Shown here piece by piece: positions 51,568 through 60,613 of a stretch of 64,000 nt of DNA. The stretch spans positions 62,001-126,000 of the forward strand of contig UPZA01000006.1 in NCBI GenBank assembly GCA_900538575.1. The letters run 5' to 3'. Position 1 is the stretch's first letter; each line of letters starts with the position of its first letter. The notes under the pieces were generated by a model, which ran no database searches, was not told the DNA's origin, and saw nothing but the letters and a program-made list of their open reading frames with translations. The stretch comes from an uncultured Ruminococcus sp. (GTDB lineage: Bacteria; Bacillota; Clostridia; Oscillospirales; Ruminococcaceae). The translations under genes were made by a program, and so were the position numbers.

Positions 51568-54231
51568 TCACACTCCAAGCCTTATAATTAAACCTGAACA
51601 ATAAACTATAACCGGTATTATATAAATCAGCAATATAACGGAAAAGAGACCTATTTTGCATAACATGAATGATACTTTACCCGCTCTTTTGTTTTCAGCA
51701 ATTTTAGTATGTGAAAATATAAGAAATGCAAGCAATATACCGATAGTCATAAAAATTATTGATATTGTCAATCCTTCAGGACGGAATTTTATCCTTATGC
51801 TGTTTTTTCCGTCCTGTAGCTTAATTGCACAGAAGCTGTCATTAACCTTATAAAGTCTGGTTTTACTGCCGTTCAGATAAGCTGTCAAACCGCTGTCCCA
51901 TGGAACGGCAAGATATAAATATTCATTTTTGGAACCTGAACACATAACTGTAATTTCATTTCCATTTAAGTTTGGCTCCGCTGTTTTTATATCGTTAGAT
52001 ACGTTTTTCAGTTTGTCTATATCTATTCCGAAAACCCCGAATGATTTTGCGGATATATCCTTTAAAAGCGTAACTGTAATATCTACATTTTCATTTTCAT
52101 ATTCGCCAATATCAAGTAAACCGTTATTTTTTTTATCCGGATAACTGGGTGAAATGCATACTCCGTTGACAGTTATTTTAACAGAGTCATAAATCGGTTC
52201 ATATAAATTATTCCCGAGATTATCAAATAAATCAAAATAAAGTGTCTGATGTCCCCGAACTTTAAAATTATAATTTAATCTACAGCGTCCCGTTTCAGGA
52301 TTGCTTGCCTTTATATTATATTTTCCGTCGGAATACTTCATCTCACCGTCAGAAATACTTGATATATAATGTTTTATAAGCATTTCATCGTTTCCGAGAA
52401 GCGTTTCAGCTATTTGTTTTTGAACACTGAATCTGTCGGTAAAATTAAATTCTGCCGAATAATTAGGATTAGTCTGAGAAATAATGCCGGCAGGAAAGCA
52501 TATTTCATTTTCTGCTGCTCCGAGAATATCGTTAATATTCAGATTATTCTGATATGATTTAAAATCATATCCTGCGCCTATGGAGTATTTTATCCCCAAT
52601 AAAGCGTCCGTTAAAACTGTACCGCCGTTAGCGCCTACCTCCATCCAATAGGAAGAATATCCAAGCTTTTTCATAGCGAACATATAATCCTCAGGAGTTA
52701 GAGAAGTATAATGAGCATATGAATTAAGTCCTAATGCTCCTATCATGTTTACATGAACGTATTTCTTTTCTGATTTTACACGGTAATATTGTTCGTTTTC
52801 AATCTTATTTTCAAGGTTGACTGTACGTTCGAACAATTTATCGTTATTAGAAGCGTTTCCTACATAAACTGATAAATTGACGAAAGATTCTGTCAAAAGC
52901 ATTCCTGAAATCAGAATAAAAAATATTTTAGCGCTTATCATATTTTTTCTAAGCAGTAAAATGAAAATAAAATAAATAAAGAAAGCTAATAAAAATAATC
53001 CGGCAAGAGTCTTGAATAAATCGTCAGATACCCAAAGCGAATCTGCATAGGCAGAAAGGATATCCTTTTTGTTTTTTGCAATATAAATTGCTATCGAAAT
53101 AAAAGTCAGCAATACAGCAATAGCAAATAAGCTGTAAAAAACAGAATATCTTTTATTTTCAGAAAGATTTTCAAGCGCTTGCGAAGCAAGAACAATCATT
53201 GTAAAAACAGTTATATAACCAAACCTCATAGGAAAGCTCTGATATCCGCCTGCATGCCACATTTTGTTAACAGGATCTATAATAACAGGTATTAATAAAA
53301 ATCCAAGAAGTAAAATATTATATTTGACTTTATTTTTTTTGAGAAGCGGGCTTTTTATCAAATAAATCAGTATGGCAAATAAAAATGCTCTTGCTCCGAT
53401 AACGCATAATTTATCTTTTATGGATTCAAAAAAGGATTGATACATAAACGACGACAAGTTGCTTAATCCTCTTGCGGATTTTTGTATTTGAAGCAGAGAA
53501 CACAACCAAACCGGCGATGTTATCAAAGCGCATATCAGCATGGAAACTATAAACAGCAGGGAAACCTTTTTTCTTTCATCGGATCGACACTGAATAATTA
53601 TATACAAAGGAACAGAAATCATTAGGTAAATAATTATCATAAATGACAAATAATAATTTACGGTAATAGAAGCAGTTAATAGGAAAATAAACAAATAAGG
53701 TTTTTTGTTGATGCAGAGCTTATCTACAGATAAAACAAGCAATGGAAATAAATACATTATATCAAGCCAAACCAGTGTTTGATAATACATTAGCCCGTAT
53801 CCGCAGAAAGCATAAACAAGCCCTAATAAGACAATGTATTTTCTGTTAAGATTTCTGCACGTTAAAGAAAGGTAAAGCGAAGCTGTTAACGATGACGCGG
53901 CAAGCTTTAAAATCAATAATATATTTACCAGATATATTATATCATGCTTTTCTATAAATTTAACAACAAGATAGAAAGGACTTGCAAGAAAAAAGAAAAA
54001 CACGCCCCAGAAGTTCATACCTCCGCCGGAAGCGGCAGAGTATAACATGCTTGTTTTACCGTCCAGAATATCCTTTAGGTTCATAAGAAGCGGTATTGTT
54101 TGCTGTTTTAAATCGCACCACGCGACTGTTTTACTGCCGAAAGGAAAGATTCCGTACAGGGCGTAAAAAATACACATAACGATTATCACAAGAATAGGAG
54201 AGATAGCTATATAGTATTTTTTATTGTTCAT
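51568..54231 (-). CDS. YfhO-family membrane glycosylation protein
   Basis: An 887-residue membrane protein of the YfhO family. About 12 transmembrane helices fill residues 8-460, with the SDLKQQ-like CDLKQQTIPLLMNLK and GGGMNFWG motifs after the first helix that mark the family. A large outer domain (about 480-830) and two C-terminal helices follow. In B. subtilis and relatives YfhO works with the GT2 enzyme CsbB to decorate teichoic acids with a lipid-linked sugar. AGGGG lies upstream of the ATG. It heads a unit with the AEC and ROK genes. Confidence 0.9.
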   Translation of the reverse strand: MNNKKYYIAISPILVIIVMCIFYALYGIFPFGSKTVAWCDLKQQTIPLLMNLKDILDGKTSMLYSAASGGGMNFWGVFFFFLASPFYLVVKFIEKHDIIYLVNILLILKLAASSLTASLYLSLTCRNLNRKYIVLLGLVYAFCGYGLMYYQTLVWLDIMYLFPLLVLSVDKLCINKKPYLFIFLLTASITVNYYLSFMIIIYLMISVPLYIIIQCRSDERKKVSLLFIVSMLICALITSPVWLCSLLQIQKSARGLSNLSSFMYQSFFESIKDKLCVIGARAFLFAILIYLIKSPLLKKNKVKYNILLLGFLLIPVIIDPVNKMWHAGGYQSFPMRFGYITVFTMIVLASQALENLSENKRYSVFYSLFAIAVLLTFISIAIYIAKNKKDILSAYADSLWVSDDLFKTLAGLFLLAFFIYFIFILLLRKNMISAKIFFILISGMLLTESFVNLSVYVGNASNNDKLFERTVNLENKIENEQYYRVKSEKKYVHVNMIGALGLNSYAHYTSLTPEDYMFAMKKLGYSSYWMEVGANGGTVLTDALLGIKYSIGAGYDFKSYQNNLNINDILGAAENEICFPAGIISQTNPNYSAEFNFTDRFSVQKQIAETLLGNDEMLIKHYISSISDGEMKYSDGKYNIKASNPETGRCRLNYNFKVRGHQTLYFDLFDNLGNNLYEPIYDSVKITVNGVCISPSYPDKKNNGLLDIGEYENENVDITVTLLKDISAKSFGVFGIDIDKLKNVSNDIKTAEPNLNGNEITVMCSGSKNEYLYLAVPWDSGLTAYLNGSKTRLYKVNDSFCAIKLQDGKNSIRIKFRPEGLTISIIFMTIGILLAFLIFSHTKIAENKRAGKVSFMLCKIGLFSVILLIYIIPVIVYCSGLIIRLGV

Positions 54232-54649
54232 CTGAATGAATTCCCCTGAATTGAAAATTGAGTTGTGTTATTTAACTTATTCACATTATAACCCATATTA
54301 TATAAAAAATCAAGATATTTATGAAATTTTTTCGTATTTTTTATAAATTTTATAAAATTCCTGTTTTTATAGTAATGATATGCTGATATGATATACAAAA
54401 ATAAAAATTTTCCGGTGAAATTCATGGATAAAATTATGTGTTATATTTTTTTATTTATTAAAACTATTGAAATAATTTCAGTATTATTGTATAATATGGT
54501 TTAATATAATTTTATCTTATTATAAATGATAGCGTTTGAATTATTACCTGCAATGAAAAATATCCGAAGAATGTTAATTTAATAAAACTTTTTTTGGGGT
54601 TATGAAATTCAGTATAATATTATAAATAACAACAGAGGGTGCAATCGTT
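54232..54649. other. Divergent intergenic region, 418 bases
   Basis: AT-rich spacer. It contains the yfhO promoter (minus strand, TTGATT 54308-54313, a 17-base spacer, TATAAT 54285-54290). A TATAAT at 54613-54618 before the GGDEF gene has no good -35 box. A 65-codon minus-strand frame here overlaps the promoter and is not considered a gene. No hairpin or repeat stands out. Confidence 0.6.
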
Positions 54650-56560
54650 ATGGAAAAACGAAAACATATAGCAGTTATCATTTTTGATATTCATGAGCAA
54701 TATCAGGCTAATATGCTTAAAGGTATACTTGAGCAGTCTTTTTTTCTTGACACGGACGTTTCTGTTTTCAGTATGATACAGAATACTGATAATGATACCG
54801 CATTTCAGCGTGGAGAGGAAAATATATTTGAAATTATTAATTATAATCTGATTGACGGCGTTATATACGTTCCGGGAATAATCTGTAATCCGGCGCTGAA
54901 GTCAAGACTTGATAAGATTTTAATTGACTGCGGAAAGCCGGTTGTATGTATGGATCATGAAAGCGATATTTTTCCGAGTGTTTTGGCTTCGGACGCAGAA
55001 GCGTTCGAAAGACTTGTGGATCATTTTATAGAGGTTCATGATTATAAAAGAATATTTTGTCTTACTGGTCCTGAAGGTCTGATACAATCGGAAGAAAGAC
55101 TTAATGGATATATTAATTCAATGAAAAAGCATGGTCTTAAGATTGATAAAAAATATATAAGATATGGCGATTTCTGGGAAAATGCGGCTGTTGGGCTTGC
55201 ACACGAAATAATTGAAGGAAGGATCGAAAAACCTGAAGCGGTTGTATGCGCAAATGACTGGATGGCTATTAATTTGTGCAATACCCTGACAGATAACGGG
55301 ATAAACGTACCTGAGGACGTCGCCGTATCAGGTTACGATTTTATGCAGGAGGCCCTTGACAACGTTCCGTCAATAGCTAGCTATGCGGCGCCTAATCATA
55401 ATCTTGGCGCAAGAACTGTTCAGAAACTGTGGAGATTAATGACGGGAACCGACTGCGAGTTATCTACTTCCGATTTGGGGTACGTCATAACAGGTCAAAG
55501 CTGCGGCTGCGGAAAAAACAGCAAAGAGCTAATGGTAAAACGCAAAAGAGAAATAAAAACTAAACAGCAGTATGAGGCTATGTACGAGGGCAGCAACATG
55601 GCGGAAGCTCTGACCAATACTTCTGATTTAGACGAATGTATAGACAAGCTTGATAATTTTACTTATCTTATCAGCGGTATGGAAAACTATTATCTTTGTT
55701 TGTGTTACAACTGGGATGAAATGACTGATTATGATTTCAGGGAAAATAATTATCTACGAACCGGTTATACAAATGCGATGAATATCAAGCTCTGGAAATC
55801 CGGAACCGAGCGTAAGGACGCAAATATACAGTTTGATAAAGCTGTTATGCTGCCGGCTTTGTGGCAGGAAAGAGAAACCCCCGCTGCTTTTTATTTTATT
55901 CCAATTCATTTTAACGACCGTTGTTTCGGCTATGAAGCGCTTTCATACGGCAGTAAATTGATGTCCTATGATAAACTTTATAGGTCGTGGACAAAAAATG
56001 TTAATAATGCGTTGGAATTTATCAGGGTTCAGAATTGCCTGAAAACTATTAATCAGCGATTATTTATGACTTCTGTCCGCGACGCGCTGACAGGTATTTT
56101 TAACAGAAAGGGATTTGATCAATATTCGGAAGAAATTATAGACAAAGCCCGAAAGAATAATAAAAAGATGTTTATTCTTGCGGCAGATTTGGACAGGCTT
56201 AAAATGATAAATGATACTTACGGTCACAGCGAGGGAGATAATGCTATTGCCGTAACGGCCAACGCACTTAATACAAGCTGTATAAATAATGAAATCTGCG
56301 CCAGAACCGGCGGTGACGAGTTTGTTGTTATCGGCTGCGGAAATTATAATGAAAATATAGTAAACGGCTACATTGAAGCGATTAATGGATTTTTCAGGAG
56401 ATATAATGAATCGTCGAATAAGCCATACAAAGTCGAGGCAAGTATAGGTGTTTATTGCGGCTTTATAGATGAATGTACTACGCTTAAGGAACTTGTCGAT
56501 ATAGCAGATAAGGAAATGTATGACAATAAAAACAAGAAAAGGGCTAACAGATCTGATTGA
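54650..56560 (+). CDS. LacI-type sugar-binding domain fused to a GGDEF diguanylate cyclase
   Basis: A 636-residue protein without signal peptide or membrane helix, so cytoplasmic. Residues 1-285 form a periplasmic-binding-protein fold of the LacI kind (HIAVIIFDIHEQYQANMLKGI, then DGVIYVPG, VVCANDWMAINLC and VPEDVAVSGYDF) but with no helix-turn-helix. A middle region (about 300-470) may be GAF-like. The C-terminal GGDEF domain starts at RDALTGIFNRKGF and has an intact GGDEF motif (554-558), so c-di-GMP synthesis is expected. It should turn binding of a small sugar-like ligand into a c-di-GMP signal (inference). AGAGGGTG precedes the ATG. Confidence 0.88.
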   Translation: MEKRKHIAVIIFDIHEQYQANMLKGILEQSFFLDTDVSVFSMIQNTDNDTAFQRGEENIFEIINYNLIDGVIYVPGIICNPALKSRLDKILIDCGKPVVCMDHESDIFPSVLASDAEAFERLVDHFIEVHDYKRIFCLTGPEGLIQSEERLNGYINSMKKHGLKIDKKYIRYGDFWENAAVGLAHEIIEGRIEKPEAVVCANDWMAINLCNTLTDNGINVPEDVAVSGYDFMQEALDNVPSIASYAAPNHNLGARTVQKLWRLMTGTDCELSTSDLGYVITGQSCGCGKNSKELMVKRKREIKTKQQYEAMYEGSNMAEALTNTSDLDECIDKLDNFTYLISGMENYYLCLCYNWDEMTDYDFRENNYLRTGYTNAMNIKLWKSGTERKDANIQFDKAVMLPALWQERETPAAFYFIPIHFNDRCFGYEALSYGSKLMSYDKLYRSWTKNVNNALEFIRVQNCLKTINQRLFMTSVRDALTGIFNRKGFDQYSEEIIDKARKNNKKMFILAADLDRLKMINDTYGHSEGDNAIAVTANALNTSCINNEICARTGGDEFVVIGCGNYNENIVNGYIEAINGFFRRYNESSNKPYKVEASIGVYCGFIDECTTLKELVDIADKEMYDNKNKKRANRSD

Positions 56561-56623
56561 GAATCAATTTTTATTCAGCAGCATATATTTAAATAACTGA
56601 AATTATAATATATGGAGCTGTTT

Positions 56624-57763
56624 ATGAAAAAAAGAATATTATCCGCCGTAATTGCCATTTTTGTTATTGTTTGTTTATCGGTTTCTGCGTTAGCTGAGGA
56701 AGAAACGCCGACAGAATATAATAATATGGTTTCTCTGCTAATGGAAGGGGAAACCGGTACTGTTTTACAGCATAACGGAGGATATGAAAAAGTAGCTCAG
56801 GGGACCTTGAATAAACTGATGACAGTGCTTCTTACTGCTGAGGAAATTGAATCGGGCGGTTTATCGATAAATGATGTTGTTACAGTAAGCTCTAATGCAA
56901 ACGCTCAGACGGGAGCGGTAGTCTGGCTGATGCCGGGCGAAGAAATAACTATTGAGGAGCTGCTTAAATCGGTAATTATAGGAAACGCAAACGACGCTTC
57001 CGTTGCTCTTGCGGAAATCGTCGGAGGCAATGAAGAGGAATTTACCGGAATGATGAATGCCAGAGCTTTTGAGCTTGGTATGAGAAATACTGTTTTTAAA
57101 AATCCGGCGGGATATGACTGCGCAGGACAATATTCTACACCATATGATATGGCCCTGCTTTGCCGGGAACTTTTAAAGCATGAATTTCTTTATAAAATTA
57201 TGAATACATGGATAGATAGGGTACGGGGAGGTCAGACGGAGATTGTAAACGAAAATCGGCTTGTCAGAACCTATGAAGGCGTGATCGGACTGAAGGCTTC
57301 TCATACTGAAGCTTCAGGGTATTGTCTTGCATTGGCGGCGGAGAGGAACGGGAAATTATATATTGCAATTGTTATGGGAGGATCAGATGAGGACGGGCGT
57401 TTTGCCGTTGGTAAGGAACTGTTATCTAATGGTTTTTCAATGTATAAAGTAACTATACCGTCATTTTCGGGAGAATTTATTAAGCCTATCAGCGTCAGAG
57501 GAGGTCTCGACAGAGCCGTTGGGATAACTGCGGAACGGCTTGAAGGTATTGTGGTTCCGGAAAACGGGGGAGAAATCAGCTCGGTAGTATTCATGCCGGA
57601 ATATCTTGAAGCGCCTGTAAAAAAAGGACAGAAGATCGGAATAGTAGGATTTTATAACGGCGATACTCTTCTTTATGAAACAGCGCTTATAGCGGAATCG
57701 GATGTAAAAAAAATAACATTTGTGTCTGCGATTGACATATTTTTGCACAATTTATACAAATAG
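56624..57763 (+). CDS. DacF-like D,D-carboxypeptidase homologue with degenerate active site
   Basis: A 379-residue exported protein: signal peptide (1-24, ending ALA), a peptidase S11 domain (about 30-275) and a C-terminal beta domain (PBP5_C type, about 285-355), with a hydrophobic tail segment. The fold matches DacF throughout, for example NDASVALAEIVGG, FKNPAGYD and ASGYCLALAAERNGK. All three catalytic motifs are changed: the S-x-x-K motif is Thr61-L-N-Lys64, S-x-N is Asn121-A-Asn123, and K-T-G is K-A-S (224-226). It is therefore probably inactive as a carboxypeptidase. The ATG at 56624 has GGAG upstream. Confidence 0.88.
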   Translation: MKKRILSAVIAIFVIVCLSVSALAEEETPTEYNNMVSLLMEGETGTVLQHNGGYEKVAQGTLNKLMTVLLTAEEIESGGLSINDVVTVSSNANAQTGAVVWLMPGEEITIEELLKSVIIGNANDASVALAEIVGGNEEEFTGMMNARAFELGMRNTVFKNPAGYDCAGQYSTPYDMALLCRELLKHEFLYKIMNTWIDRVRGGQTEIVNENRLVRTYEGVIGLKASHTEASGYCLALAAERNGKLYIAIVMGGSDEDGRFAVGKELLSNGFSMYKVTIPSFSGEFIKPISVRGGLDRAVGITAERLEGIVVPENGGEISSVVFMPEYLEAPVKKGQKIGIVGFYNGDTLLYETALIAESDVKKITFVSAIDIFLHNLYK

Positions 57764-57807
57764 TTTTTATAAAAATTGTTCCTAATCAACAAGAATACAG
57801 TTTTGTC

Positions 57808-57836
57808 TTGAAAAGCGTACCGAAATATAGTAAAAT
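57808..57836 (+). promoter_or_regulatory. Promoter of pgi
   Basis: TTGAAA (57808-57813), a 17-base spacer and TAAAAT (57831-57836). Confidence 0.65.
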
Positions 57837-57910
57837 GTTAACTGTAAGAATATGAAATGAGAAATATGCCTTGTCGGCTTTTTTCATTATTGTCTGGAGG
57901 AAAACTTATA

Positions 57911-59245
57911 ATGCCATTAAAGTTGAACAGTAAGTATGTCGGAAAATTTGTTAATGATGATGAAATGACCGGTATAAAATCACAGGTGGAATCTGCTGCA
58001 AAGGTTCTTCATGACAAAACAGGTCTTGGAAATGACTTTTTAGGCTGGCTTGATCTGCCGGTAGATTATGATAAAGAGGAATTTACAAGGATTAAGGCCG
58101 CTGCGGAAAGAATCCAATCGAATTCTGATGTGTTGATTGTTATAGGCATCGGAGGCTCATATTTAGGAGCAAGGGCTGCAATAGAGTTTCTTAAATCCCC
58201 TTTTTATAATAACATGAAAAAAGATACGCCCGATATCTATTATGTAGGAAATAATATTAATCCTACATATCTTAATGAAGTGCTTTCAATCTGCGAAGGT
58301 AAAGATATTACGGTTAATGTGATATCTAAATCCGGTACTACAACCGAGCCGGCTCTCGCTTTTCGGATTTTTAAAAAGCTTATTGAGGATAAATACGGTC
58401 GTGACGGAGCAAAAGAGCGTATTTTCTGTACAACTGATAAGTCAAAGGGCACGCTTAAAAATCTTGCGGACGCTGAGGGCTATGAAACTTTTGTGATTCC
58501 GGACGATGTGGGCGGACGTTTTTCTGTTTTAACTGCCGTTGGTCTTCTTCCGATTGCGGTAGCCGGCTGTGACATTGACAATCTTATGAAAGGCGCCGCT
58601 AAGGCTAGAGAGGATTTCAAGGCGGATTTTGACAATAATGATTGCTATAAATATGCGGCTCTGAGAAATATTCTTTACCGCAAAGGTAAATCAGTTGAAC
58701 TGATGGTTTCCTATGATCCTGCATTTTGCATGATGTCCGAATGGTACAAGCAGCTTTTTGGTGAAAGCGAAGGTAAGGATAATAAGGGAATATTTCCTTC
58801 ATCCGTTGTATTTTCTACAGATCTGCATTCGATGGGCCAGTTTATTCAGGACGGTTCAAGGATTATGTTTGAAACTGTAGTAGATATAAAGAATCCAAAA
58901 CAGGATATTTTTCTTGAAAATGATTCTGAAAACCTTGACGGACTCAATTTCCTGACTAATCAGAATATGTCCGTAGTAAATAGAAAAGCGCTTGAAGGAA
59001 CGGTATTGGCACATACAGAAGGCGGGGTTCCAAATATTATTCTTGAGCTTGATAAAGTTGATGAGGAAAATCTCGGATATATGATTTATTTCTTTGAAAA
59101 AGCGTGTGCAGTTTCCGGCTACATCTTAGGCGTTAATCCGTTTAACCAGCCTGGAGTTGAAAGCTATAAATCAAATATGTTTGCTCTTCTCGGCAAACCG
59201 GGATACGAGGATCGTAAGGAAGCTCTTGAAGCTAAATTGAAATAA
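57911..59245 (+). CDS. pgi: Glucose-6-phosphate isomerase
   Basis: A 444-residue enzyme that interconverts glucose 6-phosphate and fructose 6-phosphate. IGIGGSYLGARAAIEF, VISKSGTTTEPALAFRIFKK, the catalytic-region DVGGRFSVLTAVGLLP and the C-terminal NPFNQPGVESYK are all intact. Length fits the shorter Firmicutes form. The ATG at 57911 has GGAGG upstream; the longer frame from 57857 is inside the leader. A hairpin (57856-57888) fills most of the leader. Confidence 0.96.
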   Translation: MPLKLNSKYVGKFVNDDEMTGIKSQVESAAKVLHDKTGLGNDFLGWLDLPVDYDKEEFTRIKAAAERIQSNSDVLIVIGIGGSYLGARAAIEFLKSPFYNNMKKDTPDIYYVGNNINPTYLNEVLSICEGKDITVNVISKSGTTTEPALAFRIFKKLIEDKYGRDGAKERIFCTTDKSKGTLKNLADAEGYETFVIPDDVGGRFSVLTAVGLLPIAVAGCDIDNLMKGAAKAREDFKADFDNNDCYKYAALRNILYRKGKSVELMVSYDPAFCMMSEWYKQLFGESEGKDNKGIFPSSVVFSTDLHSMGQFIQDGSRIMFETVVDIKNPKQDIFLENDSENLDGLNFLTNQNMSVVNRKALEGTVLAHTEGGVPNIILELDKVDEENLGYMIYFFEKACAVSGYILGVNPFNQPGVESYKSNMFALLGKPGYEDRKEALEAKLK

Positions 59246-59313
59246 GCTATAAATAAAGCGTTATTAAATACTAGAAATTTTTAAGTCATTCATTTGACAG
59301 AAGGAGTTTATAA

Positions 59314-59721
59314 ATGATTAAATTGATAACAGGTAAAAAAGGTACGGGAAAAACCAAGGTTCTTATTGATATGATCAATGAAGCGGTTAAATCAACAAAC
59401 GGCGATCTTATATGTATAGAAAAAGGCGCTAAGCTTACATACGATATTAGCTATAAGGTAAGATTAGTTGATGCTGAACGTTTCAGTATATCTGGATATG
59501 ATACATTTTACGGCTTTGTTGCCGGAATGCTTGCCGGAAATTATGATATAAAGGAAATCTTTGTGGATTCTATTTTGAAAATCGGCGGTTCTGATCTTGA
59601 TGAATTCGGCATTATGCTTGAAAAGCTGGACAAGCTTACAGGTGATGATACACAGGTAGTATTTACAGTATCTGCCGATAATGCCGATATGCCTGCAAGT
59701 GTTACAAAATTTGCCGATTAA
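59314..59721 (+). CDS. Small P-loop protein of unknown function
   Basis: A 135-residue protein that opens with a Walker A motif, GKKGTGKT (7-14), followed by an alpha/beta region with EIFVDSILK (about 87-95) that could be a Walker B strand, and QVVFTVSAD near the end. It is too short for a full NTPase of a known class, but similar small P-loop proteins occur in Clostridia. The substrate and role are unknown. AGAAGGAG precedes the ATG. It stands between pgi and the yceD promoter. Confidence 0.78.
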   Translation: MIKLITGKKGTGKTKVLIDMINEAVKSTNGDLICIEKGAKLTYDISYKVRLVDAERFSISGYDTFYGFVAGMLAGNYDIKEIFVDSILKIGGSDLDEFGIMLEKLDKLTGDDTQVVFTVSADNADMPASVTKFAD

Positions 59722-59732
59722 TAAAAAAACTA

Positions 59733-59761
59733 TTGACAATTTGAATTATATTATATATAAT
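59733..59761 (+). promoter_or_regulatory. Promoter of yceD-rpmF
   Basis: TTGACA (59733-59738), a 17-base spacer and TATAAT (59756-59761), full consensus. Confidence 0.75.
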
Positions 59762-59790
59762 ATAATTTGTGATGCTTAAAGGGGTTTATT

Positions 59791-60240
59791 ATGGTAGCAG
59801 ATCTTAGGCAGGTTTTTAGTACTACGGCTTGCAGCAAAGAATTTAATTATTATATTCCTTGCTCAGCGTTTCCCGACAATAATAGTTATATGCTTGATGG
59901 AAACGTACTTGTGTCAGGCAGCTTTTATAACCGTGCCGATGTTGTCCATATGGATTATTCCGTAAAGTTTACATTAAATATCGTCTGCGACAGATGTCTT
60001 AAGGAAATGAAGAGAGATTATTCATTTGAATTTAAGCGTATAGTCGTAAAAACTGTCAATTCTGATAATGATGAATATATTATTGCAGAAAATGATAAGG
60101 TTGACGTAGATGAAATTGCTCTTTCAGATTTGATTTTATCGGTGCCTACTAAACTACTTTGCCGTGACGACTGTGCGGGGCTATGTCCTGTATGCGGCTG
60201 CGACCGTAACGAATCTGAGTGTAATTGCCAAAATAAATGA
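59791..60240 (+). CDS. yceD: YceD (DUF177) rRNA-accumulation protein
   Basis: A 149-residue DUF177 protein. The conserved core has CDRCLKEM near residue 67, and the C-terminus has the family's cysteine-rich DCAGLCPVCG and ECNC. YceD is linked to accumulation of 23S rRNA and sits next to rpmF in most bacteria, as here. AGGGG precedes the ATG. Confidence 0.92.
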   Translation: MVADLRQVFSTTACSKEFNYYIPCSAFPDNNSYMLDGNVLVSGSFYNRADVVHMDYSVKFTLNIVCDRCLKEMKRDYSFEFKRIVVKTVNSDNDEYIIAENDKVDVDEIALSDLILSVPTKLLCRDDCAGLCPVCGCDRNESECNCQNK

Positions 60241-60267
60241 GCTTAATAGCTTTAAGGAGGTGCCGGA

Positions 60268-60453
60268 ATGGCTGTACCAAAGAGAAAAACTTCCAAAGCG
60301 AGACGCGATAAAAGGCGTTCAGCAGTATGGAAGCTTAATGCGCCTGCATTAAGCAGATGCGATAATTGCGGTGAATTAAAAGCTTCACATAAGGTTTGCA
60401 AAAATTGTGGATTCTACAAGGGCGTTGAGGTTATCAAGATGGATGCTGAATAA
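60268..60453 (+). CDS. rpmF: Ribosomal protein L32
   Basis: A 61-residue ribosomal protein. The opening AVPKRKTSKARRDKRRS is typical of L32. Four cysteines (31, 34, 44, 47) in CDNC and CKNC form a zinc ribbon, so this is the zinc-binding form. AAGGAGG precedes the ATG. A terminator-like hairpin follows. Confidence 0.97.
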   Translation: MAVPKRKTSKARRDKRRSAVWKLNAPALSRCDNCGELKASHKVCKNCGFYKGVEVIKMDAE

Positions 60454-60462
60454 CGCTTTGTA

Positions 60463-60500
60463 AGGAGGAGAGGAGGAGCGATAATTCCTTCTCTTTTTTT
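60463..60500 (+). terminator. Terminator after rpmF
   Basis: A purine-rich arm (GAGAGGAGG) pairs with CCTTCTC through some G-T pairs, followed by T8. The 104 bases from here to der are AT-rich with no clear promoter. Confidence 0.55.
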
Positions 60501-60613
60501 TATCTGCAAATTTATCAGAGACGATTGTGATATTATAATTTTGAATTTGTACATAATAATCTATAGATTCAAAATAAATATATTTTATATTAAAAAGAGG
60601 GGAGATGAATAAA

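Noticed and set aside
54228..54425. Minus-strand frame of 65 codons upstream of yfhO
   Set aside because: It covers the yfhO promoter, is very AT-rich, has poor residue composition and no ribosome site.
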